This document shows positions 25,744-32,289 of a DNA stretch of 64,000 bases, in pieces. This stretch comes from JAPLHP01 sp963720375 (GTDB taxonomy: Bacteria > Chloroflexota > Dehalococcoidia > UBA2247 > RBG-13-53-26), in assembly GCA_963720375.1 (NCBI GenBank), contig CAVRFM010000020.1:1-64000 (forward strand), written 5' to 3'. Made by a program: the position numbers and the translations under genes. Under the pieces are notes generated by a model. The model ran no database searches. It saw only the letters and a program-made list of their open reading frames with translations, and was not told the DNA's origin. How positions within the stretch are numbered: position 1 is the stretch's first letter; each line of letters begins with the position of its first letter.

Positions 25744-26901
25744 CTAGCACCTCGCTTTCGCAGCAGCAATCCTGCTCACTGCCTCCAGGGTTTTCTCGAT
25801 ATCCTCGTTTGAATTGAAGTGGCCGGGACTCAATCTGACGGTCCCCTGGGGGAAGGTTCCCAGGGTCTTGTGGGCTATGGGGGCGCAGTGCAGCCCCGGG
25901 CGGCACATGATTTCATACTCCTCTTCTAACTGCATGGCCACTTCTGAAGATGTGAGTCCGGCAATATTGAAGGAAACGACTGCCACCTGCTTAGCGGCAT
26001 CACCGCTTCCGTAAATGGTGATACCAGGGATGGCCTTTAGTCCTTCCAGCAGGAACATTGTCAGCGTTTCTTCCCTTTTCCGCATGTTCTTTACGCCCTG
26101 TGCCAGAACGAAGCGCACCCCGGCGCCCAGGCCGGCCAGGCCCACGGTATTGTGCGTTCCGCTCTCATATTTGTCGGGCAGGAAGTCCGGCTGGTATTCA
26201 TGTTCGGAATGGCTGCCCGTGCCGCCGTATTTGAGGGGCTCAATGCCGGATTCGATGCCTTTGCGAATGTAGAGCCCGCCTGTCCCCTGCGGTCCATAGA
26301 GCCCCTTGTGCCCTGAAAAAGCCAGCAGGTCGATGTTCATGGCGTCTACATTGATGGGACAGCACCCTACTGTCTGAGCCGCATCAATCATGAAGGGCAC
26401 ACCGTGGTGCCGGGCAATCTGCCCCACTTCGGCTGCAGGTAGAAGCGTACCCACTACATTGGAGGCGTGGTTCAGGGTGATGAGCCTGGTATTTGGCCGG
26501 ATGGCCTGCTCTATGTCCGGGGGGTTGAGGAAACCTTCACGGGAGCAGTTCACCACGGTTACCTCAAGTCCCTTTCTCTCCATGGCGCGCAGTGGGCGCA
26601 TGACTGAGTTGTGCTCCATACTGCTGGTGATCACATGGTCTCCAGGGTGCAGGAGACCCCGTATCACCAGGTTCAAAGCTTCGGTAGCGTTACAGGTGAA
26701 GACGATGCGTGTCGGGTCACTTATGCCAAAGAGGTGGGCGAGGGACTCTCTGGTCTCATAGACAATGCGGGCTGCTTCAATGGAGAGGCGGTGTCCGGAG
26801 CGGCCGGGGCTGGCCCCTGTGTGGCGCATGAAACTGTCCATGGCCTGATAGACCGCTTCCGGTTTGGGCCAGGAGGTGGCCGCATTATCCAGATAGATCA
26901 T
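25744..26901 (-). CDS. Cysteine desulfurase / selenocysteine lyase family protein of the selenium operon
   Basis: A PLP aminotransferase-fold enzyme of 385 residues, close to the group often found next to YedF and SelD. The PLP Lys lies in FSGHKGLYGPQGTGGLYI (near 195); the His/Asp pocket is in TLNHASNVVGTLLP and FMIDAAQTVG. The catalytic loop near the C-terminus holds a Cys (RPGLHCAPIAHKTLG). It should release sulfur or selenium from cysteine or selenocysteine as a persulfide for YedF/SelD. It is the first gene of the operon and has a long leader with a terminator. Confidence 0.92.
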   Translation of the reverse strand: MIYLDNAATSWPKPEAVYQAMDSFMRHTGASPGRSGHRLSIEAARIVYETRESLAHLFGISDPTRIVFTCNATEALNLVIRGLLHPGDHVITSSMEHNSVMRPLRAMERKGLEVTVVNCSREGFLNPPDIEQAIRPNTRLITLNHASNVVGTLLPAAEVGQIARHHGVPFMIDAAQTVGCCPINVDAMNIDLLAFSGHKGLYGPQGTGGLYIRKGIESGIEPLKYGGTGSHSEHEYQPDFLPDKYESGTHNTVGLAGLGAGVRFVLAQGVKNMRKREETLTMFLLEGLKAIPGITIYGSGDAAKQVAVVSFNIAGLTSSEVAMQLEEEYEIMCRPGLHCAPIAHKTLGTFPQGTVRLSPGHFNSNEDIEKTLEAVSRIAAAKARC

Positions 26902-26961
26902 CTCGTGCTTTACCTCACGTTCTTCGGTATGATTATAGCCTACTTTTCCGATGGACTCAGC

Positions 26962-26998
26962 AAAAAGAAAACTGGAGGTGCAGAGCTACCTCCAGTTT
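26962..26998 (-). terminator. Intrinsic terminator within the leader of the selenium operon
   Basis: AAACTGGAGGT (arm at 26988-26998 on the plus coordinate) pairs with ACCTCCAGTTT over 11 positions around a nine-base loop, followed on the minus strand by TTTTCTTTTTG. It ends about 60 bases before the first start codon of the operon. Confidence 0.85.
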
Positions 26999-27164
26999 GA
27001 AATTCCTTGAAACCAGGGGCAGCGATGAAGCTGCCCGGGACGAGCCCCGGTATTTCAGGGACCAGACCACAAATGATCGTCAACATGTGCAGATTGAGCG
27101 ACCGAGAGAATCGCCGCAAAATACTTACCTCCCCTTCCAGCTATTCCGGTAAAGGTTTCCCCGG

Positions 27165-27219
27165 CAAAGAGCCACGCTCTCTGGTATGGACTGTTTCATG
27201 TCCGGCGATTCATCGACAT
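27165..27219 (-). other. Possible leader reading frame with in-frame UGA and SECIS-like hairpin
   Basis: An ATG at 27219 follows GGAGAGGGGG. The frame reads MSMNRRT then UGA (27196-27198). Twelve bases later an eight-pair stem (27165-27183, CAGAGAGC with GCTCTTTG, loop GTG, one wobble) appears. The frame stays free of UAA and UAG to within the terminator hairpin. No peptide family is recognised, so it may be chance. Confidence 0.3.
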
Positions 27220-27275
27220 CACCCCCTCTCCGCCGGGAATAACGGTAAGCGATGATAAGGGCTTTCTTTAGTGAA

Positions 27276-27305
27276 GTTGTATCATCTGTGAACTGCATCT
27301 GTCAA
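27276..27305 (-). promoter_or_regulatory. Promoter of the selenium operon
   Basis: On the minus strand: TTGACA (27300-27305), an 18-base spacer ending TGA, and TACAAC (27276-27281). The same geometry is seen at 38225-38254. Confidence 0.6.
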
Positions 27306-27330
27306 AGTCTATTGACTATTAGAGGTCGAT

Positions 27331-27359
27331 TTGCCGCCGAATAAAGCGTATGCTACATT
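27331..27359 (+). promoter_or_regulatory. Weak promoter of selA
   Basis: TTGCCG, a 17-base spacer ending TGC, and TACATT lie 21 bases before the selA ATG. The box match is partial. It is back to back with the selenium operon promoter. Confidence 0.45.
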
Positions 27360-27379
27360 CTTAGGACCGAGGCGAGAAG

Positions 27380-28450
27380 ATGAAAAGTGATTTCCGCAGC
27401 CTCCCCAGCGTGGACCGGCTGATGATGGATAAACGCCTTCAGTCACTGGAGGCAGTTTACTCCCGCCCATTCGCCCTTGAAGTGGTGCGTCAGGTACTTG
27501 AGGAGAGCCGCTTATCTATTGCCGGAGGCCAGCCAGCCCCCTCTTTTGATGGATTGGTGGAATCCATATCCGCCCGTATCGAGTCGCTGGGGCGGCCTAC
27601 CCTTCAGCGGGTGATTAATGCTACCGGCGTGGTACTGCACACTAACCTGGGCCGGGCACCCCTCAGCCAGGAGAGTATAGCTGCCATGGAGTCGGCTTCC
27701 AGGGGCTATGTGAACCTGGAATTCGATCTTGAAAGCGGTGGGCGGGGTTCTCGGGAGGTTCACGTATCTTCCCTGCTGTGTCGATTGACTGGAGCTGAGG
27801 CTGCTCTGGTGGTAAACAACAATGCCTCGGCAGTCCTCTTGGCATTAACTGCCCTGGCCAAGAGGAAAGAGGTGATTGTCTCTCGAGGGCAGGCGGTGGA
27901 GATCGGTGGCGGCTTCCGTATACCCGATGTGATGCGGCAGAGTGGGGCTAAACTGGTAGAGGTGGGCACTACCAACTGCACCTATCTCTCGGATTATGAG
28001 AAGGCGATTGCACCCGGGACAGCAGCACTGCTCCGGGTTCATTCGAGCAACTTCAAGGTAGTGGGCTTTACTCAGGAAGTGTCTATAGGGGAACTGGTCC
28101 AGTTGGGGGAGCAGCACGGCCTGCCGGTGCTGGATGATCTGGGGAGCGGATGCTTGCTGGACACCTCCAGGTTCGGACTGGGTCCCGAGCCTAAGGTTCA
28201 GGATAGCGTTGCTGCCGGCGTCGGGTTGGCGTTATTCTCTGGGGACAAGCTTCTGGGTGGCCCGCAGGCCGGCATTATTGTGGGGAAGAAGCACCTTGTT
28301 GATAAACTAGTGAAGCATCCCCTGGCCCGGGCGGTGCGCATCGATAAAACGAGGTTGGCAGGGCTGGCTGTCACCCTGCTTCATTATGTCAAGGGAGAGG
28401 CGGAGCAGAGAGATACCGGTATGGCAGATGATATCTATGCCACTCGCTGA
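27380..28450 (+). CDS. selA: L-seryl-tRNA(Sec) selenium transferase, N-terminal part (frame broken)
   Basis: SelA converts seryl-tRNA(Sec) to selenocysteinyl-tRNA using selenophosphate and PLP. The 356-residue frame has the start (RSLPSVDRLM), GVVLHTNLGRAPLS, the PLP-binding SGDKLLGGPQAGII (near 294) and GTTNCTYLSDYEKAI. After HYVKGEAEQR the frame runs into DTGMADDIYATR and stops; normal SelA is about 460 residues. The missing C-terminus continues in another frame from 28413. Without one base near 28406 the join would read GEAEREIPVW, as in intact SelA. Either a sequencing error, a lesion or a recoding site. Confidence 0.93.
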   Translation: MKSDFRSLPSVDRLMMDKRLQSLEAVYSRPFALEVVRQVLEESRLSIAGGQPAPSFDGLVESISARIESLGRPTLQRVINATGVVLHTNLGRAPLSQESIAAMESASRGYVNLEFDLESGGRGSREVHVSSLLCRLTGAEAALVVNNNASAVLLALTALAKRKEVIVSRGQAVEIGGGFRIPDVMRQSGAKLVEVGTTNCTYLSDYEKAIAPGTAALLRVHSSNFKVVGFTQEVSIGELVQLGEQHGLPVLDDLGSGCLLDTSRFGLGPEPKVQDSVAAGVGLALFSGDKLLGGPQAGIIVGKKHLVDKLVKHPLARAVRIDKTRLAGLAVTLLHYVKGEAEQRDTGMADDIYATR

Positions 28451-28769
28451 AATAGAGAAGCGGGCACGCCGGTGGTCCAAGCAGCTTGGAGGCCTGGCTG
28501 TCGTGACAGATGGTGAATCTGTGGTGGGGGGAGGGAGCTTGCCAGGGAGTACCTTGCCTACCAGGCTGGTGATGATCAGGGGATTAACGAAGGGAAAAGA
28601 ACGAAGTCTGGTGCAAAGGCTGGCTGTAGAGCTGCGGTCTCACCAGCCGCCCGTGATATGCCGGCTTGAAGGCAATGCGCTGCTCCTCGATCCGCGTACT
28701 GTCCTTCCCGAAGAGGATCAGGCTGTTCTCCAGGCGCTTCAATATGCCCTCAAGTCTACTGCTGCTTGA
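28386..28769 (+). CDS. selA: SelA C-terminal part, +1 frame relative to the main selA frame
   Basis: From REIPVWQMISMPLAEIEKRARRW onward (28410) this frame matches the C-terminal domain of SelA, including GESVVGGGSLPGSTLPTRLV and the final EDQAVLQAL helix. The first eight codons are noise. No ribosome site precedes its ATG, so it is not an independent gene. Together with 27380-28450 the total is about 463 residues, the length of a full SelA. Confidence 0.85.
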   Translation: MSRERRSREIPVWQMISMPLAEIEKRARRWSKQLGGLAVVTDGESVVGGGSLPGSTLPTRLVMIRGLTKGKERSLVQRLAVELRSHQPPVICRLEGNALLLDPRTVLPEEDQAVLQALQYALKSTAA

Positions 28770-28813
28770 GTATATCCGGTGCTGCCGGCCTGACAACTGA
28801 ACGATAGCCCAGC

Positions 28814-29107
28814 CTAGCCCTTACCCACAAGAGCCCAGATAAGGGCTACTATCCACCCTATGAAGGTCCAGCCCAGGAAGATGTTCACCAGGACGATGCC
28901 TACGATGTCCTTCTTGTGTCTGACGGCGGCGATTATGGTGGGCAGGAAATACAGTGCGATGCCGAGCAAGCCGAAGGGGAAGATGAAGAAGGGAAAGATG
29001 TAGGAGGGAAAGTCCCAATGCCGTGGCTCGAATGGCATGACCACACACCCTGCCATGAATACAGTTCCGGCAACGAGAAGCAATAGCAGCAAGACTTTTC
29101 TGGACAT
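28814..29107 (-). CDS. Superinfection-immunity-like small membrane protein
   Basis: The 97-residue protein has a lipoprotein-like N-terminus (LLLLLVAGTVFMAGC), a Pro-rich stretch, and two membrane helices with the signature LYFLPTIIAAVRHKKD and VNIFLGWTFIGWIVALIWAL. This matches the Imm_superinfect family (named for T4 Imm) that is widespread in bacteria and of unknown chromosomal role. It is convergent with selA and divergent from hsp20. Confidence 0.75.
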   Translation of the reverse strand: MSRKVLLLLLLVAGTVFMAGCVVMPFEPRHWDFPSYIFPFFIFPFGLLGIALYFLPTIIAAVRHKKDIVGIVLVNIFLGWTFIGWIVALIWALVGKG

Positions 29108-29251
29108 TTGTGTTTTGCCTCGGGAAACCTGTTTGGGTGCCCTTCCGGCACATTATAACACAACAAATCCGGCTCTGTGTGACCAAAGTCACTTACAGTG
29201 TTTTGCTGCCCAGATAAAATTTTCTCAAGTGAAAAATTATCGAAAGGAGAC

Positions 29252-29677
29252 ATGAGGATGACGACAATTGTGGTAAGAAGGCCGGGTGTGCTTGATGACT
29301 TTGAGAGCATGGCCAGGGAATTCTGGGGTTCTTGGGACGGAGGCATACTTGAGGCTGGATTGGCTCCGGGGATGGATGTGTATGAGCTGAAGGATGAGTT
29401 CGTGATTAAAGCGGAGCTACCCGGTGTGGCGAAGGAAGGCCTTGCCCTGAATATCGATGGGGATACCCTGCGGATAGAGGCCGAGAAGAAGGAAGAAGAG
29501 GTCAAGGATGCCACCTATTATGCGAAGGAGAGGCACTTTGGTCAATATTCCCGCCTGATAACGCTGCCGTTCCCTGTGGATGCTGAGAAGGCGTCAGCCG
29601 TATTCGAGCATGGTGTGTTGGAGATAAGACTGCCCAAGGCCGAGGAAGCAAAGAGCAAACGCATCGAGGTCAAGTAA
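29252..29677 (+). CDS. Hsp20/alpha-crystallin small heat shock protein
   Basis: This ATP-independent holdase binds unfolding proteins. The 141-residue protein has the alpha-crystallin domain (about 42-130: GMDVYELKDEFVIKAELPGV, GDTLRIEAEKK, FGQYSRLITLPFPVD, FEHGVLEIRLPK) and a short C-terminal tail ending KRIEVK. GAAAGGAGAC precedes the ATG at 29252; the longer frame upstream lacks a site. No CIRCE element is visible upstream. A strong terminator follows, so it is monocistronic. Confidence 0.95.
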   Translation: MRMTTIVVRRPGVLDDFESMAREFWGSWDGGILEAGLAPGMDVYELKDEFVIKAELPGVAKEGLALNIDGDTLRIEAEKKEEEVKDATYYAKERHFGQYSRLITLPFPVDAEKASAVFEHGVLEIRLPKAEEAKSKRIEVK

Positions 29678-29711
29678 ACGAAGCTAAAGGACTTCCAGCC
29701 GGATTACAGAG

Positions 29712-29750
29712 AATGGGGCTGCCTGACGGGCAGCCCCATTCGTGTTTTAT
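29712..29750 (+). terminator. Intrinsic terminator of hsp20
   Basis: AATGGGGCTGCC (29712-29723) pairs perfectly with GGCAGCCCCATT (29729-29740) around a five-base loop, followed by CGTGTTTTAT. Confidence 0.85.
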
Positions 29751-29833
29751 AATAGCCTCATGTCTGAAGGGGAACAAATATTATCCGGTCAGGCGTGACT
29801 CTCTTTACGGTGGAGTATAGGATGCGATAGCGT

Positions 29834-30190
29834 CTATCTGGAGACAAGTCTGGAGTCTGGCACGCGTTGCTCCTTGGTGGATGACTCCAGGGCTTCTACC
29901 TCGGACATTATTTTCCTTCGATTGTCCGTGGTCTCGATCCCCCCTCTGCTGTCTACGTTGTAGTTGGCGGAGACCCGGACTCTGTCGCCCGCCACTTGCC
30001 TCACGGTCACTACCACTGTGGTGGGCCATTTCTCGATATCTGATGTATAGAGCTGGGCCCAGCGGGAACCCCTCTTGAACCTGTAGGTGTCGGGCAGGCA
30101 TTTTTCTGACTTATATCCCTTTGCATGGAAGAAAGCGGGTATTATTTCTGCTTTATACTTCGGGATATCAAAGGTCTTTACGAAGTTCAT
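29834..30190 (-). CDS. Hypothetical protein, 118 residues
   Basis: I do not recognise the family. The sequence is mixed alpha/beta and polar, with no signal or membrane segment. Core stretches are FDIPKYKAEIIPAFFHAKGY, FKRGSRWAQLYTSD and WPTTVVVTVRQVAGDRVRVSANY, which look like a genuine folded domain, then a basic tail. Gene-like composition and a GGGGGGACCGC site before the ATG support it. Convergent with hsp20 and downstream of two zinc-ribbon genes on the same strand. Confidence 0.6.
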   Translation of the reverse strand: MNFVKTFDIPKYKAEIIPAFFHAKGYKSEKCLPDTYRFKRGSRWAQLYTSDIEKWPTTVVVTVRQVAGDRVRVSANYNVDSRGGIETTDNRRKIMSEVEALESSTKEQRVPDSRLVSR

Positions 30191-30255
30191 TTCCAGCGGT
30201 CCCCCCTTTGTTCGACTTCTTTCTTAGAGAATTCTCTGCTTTATCCTGTATGCTG

Positions 30256-30558
30256 CTAGACTTCCTCTACGACCTCCTCCATTTTCCAGAGGGTCTGCTT
30301 TTCAGCATCAACATAGTAGTCGACTCTCTCACCACAGGTTGCGCACGAGATTGTTGTGCGGCCATTGAAGGTTCGCGTCATTGTGCCTAATAGAAGCCCC
30401 CATTTGTCATCCCAGCAGCGGGGGCAAGGACCGATGACATGCAAATAATCATCAGTCCCGCACATAAACCAGCGCATGCCCGTTTCTTGCGTGCGCTGCG
30501 GGCGTTTATCTAGTACTGCTACTGCTGTTCTCTGCTTTGGCTCTCTTTTACTGTTCAC
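30256..30558 (-). CDS. Zinc-ribbon protein, 100 residues
   Basis: The protein has two cysteine pairs, CPRCWDDKWG (about 45-48) and ISCATCGERV (about 72-75), which form a zinc ribbon of about 30 residues, with an acidic C-terminal helix (LWKMEEVVEEV). The GTG start overlaps the stop of the upstream gene (GTGA), so the two are translationally coupled. No family name known to me; function unknown. DNA, RNA or protein binding are all possible. Confidence 0.6.
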   Translation of the reverse strand: MNSKREPKQRTAVAVLDKRPQRTQETGMRWFMCGTDDYLHVIGPCPRCWDDKWGLLLGTMTRTFNGRTTISCATCGERVDYYVDAEKQTLWKMEEVVEEV

Positions 30559-30785
30559 AGCTCGCTATCCCATTCCGTCTGAGAGGGTCGGGGTCGAGGC
30601 GCTCCGGTTCGCTTTGCAGTTGCCTCCGGTGCAGGATGCGGAAGGTTGCTGAATTCCCTCTGCTCACCGCACAATCTACAGACACCCCTGCTGGTGGGAT
30701 TCTGTGCCAGCTCGATTACCCAGTGGTGCTGGCAGGGCTGCTTTGTCGGGGATTGCGCAGCAGCGACTCGCCGTTTTGTGGTCAT
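30555..30785 (-). CDS. Small zinc-finger-like protein
   Basis: About 76 residues from the ATG at 30785; a longer frame begins at 30815. Motif PCQHHWVIELAQNPTSRGVCRLCGEQREF contains His-His and CxxC, a treble-clef or zinc-ribbon-like site also seen in other microproteins of this window. The C-terminus is Pro/Arg-rich. The stop overlaps the next gene by four bases. Function unknown. Confidence 0.6.
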   Translation of the reverse strand: MTTKRRVAAAQSPTKQPCQHHWVIELAQNPTSRGVCRLCGEQREFSNLPHPAPEATAKRTGAPRPRPSQTEWDSEL

Positions 30786-31062
30786 GGCATAAACTCCATC
30801 TAGGATCAAGTACACTTGGAGAGCTTGCTTGATCGGGCATATTTTCTATGGCTCTCAGCTATAGTCTATGGCGGTATGGTTACTTTCATCTCTCAAAGAG
30901 GCTGGATATTCTCACAGAATTGTCACTGACCTGAATCGAGGGATCGCGGATGCTGCTTGTCAGCGGCAAGCCTGGTACAATGCCGAAAGCAGGCCTTGTG
31001 ACTTAAGGACATAGGGACGTTGCCTTCACAACCACCAGTGCAGTGCCGGGTTAGACTCCTGT

Positions 31063-31239
31063 TTACGGTGAAACGTATGCTTTTGTTGCTGTAGTGATCC
31101 CCATTGTATGTGGTTTTGCTCTTCTTTCCTCATTTAACTGTCTTACCTGTTTGCACCAACGACATTGCCATTTGTCGCTCAATGGGGCTTCCTCGACCCA
31201 ATAATGGCCGCCATGCGGGGACAGCTTACATTCCTCCAT
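31063..31239 (-). CDS. Zinc-finger microprotein, 58 residues
   Basis: The product begins MEECKLSPHGGHYWVEE and continues KWQCRWCKQVRQLNEE, so a Cys-His/CxxC site is present in the same order as in the 30555 protein (C...HHW...CRLC). It has an excellent ribosome site (AGGAGGTTGAT before the ATG). It is a clear paralogue of the 30555 gene, short enough to be missed by usual gene callers. Confidence 0.62.
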   Translation of the reverse strand: MEECKLSPHGGHYWVEEAPLSDKWQCRWCKQVRQLNEERRAKPHTMGITTATKAYVSP

Positions 31240-31292
31240 ATCAACCTCCTAACCCCGGAACTATCGTCAACTCTGTCAAGAACCTGCAGCCT

Positions 31293-31628
31293 TCAGGGAC
31301 TATTAACATGCTCTTCAGACAGACGCCACTCCGTTTCGCGGGCCTTCCATTTGAGGGAGCTTCTGTCTCCTTCAGCCTGGCGAAGATACATGGCGCACAT
31401 GAGGGATAGTAATTGAGAACACTCGGTCCATTCAGGTTTCGATCTCAATGCTTCGCTCAGATGGTGTATGGCTGACTGCAGTTGCGGTAGTGGCTCATCT
31501 GTAACAACTTCTCCCCGGCCACTTGGCGTACAGCCAGCCATGTAGCTGGCAAAATAGGCGGATGCTCTAAGAACGTGAAATTGAGCCTCGTCCCTTTCCC
31601 AAGTGTGAGCTGGAAACACGTTCTGCAT
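31293..31628 (-). CDS. Hypothetical helical protein, 111 residues
   Basis: I do not recognise the family. The sequence is largely helical and soluble, with SAIHHLSEALRSKPEWTECS, which resembles a single TPR-like helix pair, and CAMYLRQAEGDRSSLKWKAR. It is the first gene of a small minus-strand transcript with the 58-residue zinc-finger gene 53 bases further on. A good promoter lies at 31722-31751. Function unknown. Confidence 0.5.
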   Translation of the reverse strand: MQNVFPAHTWERDEAQFHVLRASAYFASYMAGCTPSGRGEVVTDEPLPQLQSAIHHLSEALRSKPEWTECSQLLSLMCAMYLRQAEGDRSSLKWKARETEWRLSEEHVNSP

Positions 31629-31721
31629 CCTATTTCTTCAAGTCAGCCTGCTACCTCGAATGGAAATCTGCTGAAGAGAGCAGCGGTCGGCCCGGTGATA
31701 TCTGGATGCATATCCTATAAG

Positions 31722-31751
31722 TTTATAACATACTAGATATGTATTCGTCAA
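31722..31751 (-). promoter_or_regulatory. Promoter of the 31628 gene
   Basis: On the minus strand TTGACG (31746-31751), an 18-base spacer ending TGT, and TATAAA (31722-31727). The leader is about 90 bases. Confidence 0.6.
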
Positions 31752-32020
31752 GGTGTGTAGATGTACCATAAACATTACTGCACTGCTGAGGACAATCCAC
31801 CGGCTATACCTTTACCTGCCCGCCGCATATCATCCTCCTGGTTTTGCTGCCTCTAACCCCGTACATCAGTCGCCCCCATTTGATGCAACTTTGTTCGACG
31901 TATAGGTTAGCACAGGCATGGTAAAGGCACGGTAAGATGTTGGCTGCCAGCTCAAATTGAAGATGGTCTGCTGTTTCGTAAACCCCCGCTGCTGTGTGGA
32001 ATGTGAAACCCTTGGGCTAC
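31752..32020. other. Intergenic region without a recognisable gene
   Basis: No supported open frame, tRNA or repeat. The only nearby signals are the terminator at 32021 and the promoter at 31722. Confidence 0.35.
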
Positions 32021-32052
32021 AAAAAGCCCGCCTACCTTCGGTAGAAGGGCTT
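32021..32052 (-). terminator. Intrinsic terminator
   Basis: AAGCCC (32024-32029) pairs with GGGCTT (32047-32052), with an inner CTACC/GGTAG pairing. On the minus strand the hairpin is followed by TTTTTG. It begins three bases after the stop of the possible frame at 32055. Confidence 0.75.
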
Positions 32053-32054
32053 GC

Positions 32055-32216
32055 CTAGAAAGGGGTGACCTCTCTGAGGTGATCTAATTTTCCTTCAACG
32101 TATCTTCTCCGTATGTGACCTTTGTCTCCTCCGTATTTATCTAGTACTGGGAAACAGTGAGACTTTCCTGTTGATAGATCTGCCTTTATGGGAGCAGCCT
32201 CCCAAAGTTGAAGCAT
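32055..32216 (-). CDS. Possible 53-residue protein
   Basis: A short frame starting MLQLWEAAPIKADLSTG and ending LDHLREVTPF, of normal charged composition. Its stop is directly followed by a terminator, which argues for a real gene end. No ribosome site is obvious and no family is recognised. It may instead be the 3' untranslated end of the acyl-CoA synthetase transcript. Confidence 0.3.
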   Translation of the reverse strand: MLQLWEAAPIKADLSTGKSHCFPVLDKYGGDKGHIRRRYVEGKLDHLREVTPF

Positions 32217-32289
32217 TGCAGGAACATAAGGCTTGCGGACGGGGTGTGGACTGATGGCAGCGGCTGATGGGCTTCCGGGGCTTCTCTGT

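Larger units (their letters stand above)
26902..27270 (-). ncRNA. Long untranslated leader of the selenium operon, candidate attenuator
   Basis: Between the promoter at 27276-27305 and the desulfurase ATG at 26901 lie about 370 bases with no known gene. They contain a strong intrinsic terminator near the 3' end, a hairpin (GGGCAGC with GCTGCCC, 27017-27036), and a segment (27010-27019) that could pair with the terminator's 5' arm (9 of 10 positions). This is the layout of a transcriptional attenuator. The ligand or trigger is not known; selenium is the natural guess. It matches no riboswitch class I can recognise. Confidence 0.6.

Noticed and set aside
27007..27255. Plus-strand open frame across the selenium leader
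   Set aside because: It has no ribosome site and no family, and the region is better explained as the minus-strand leader with terminator.
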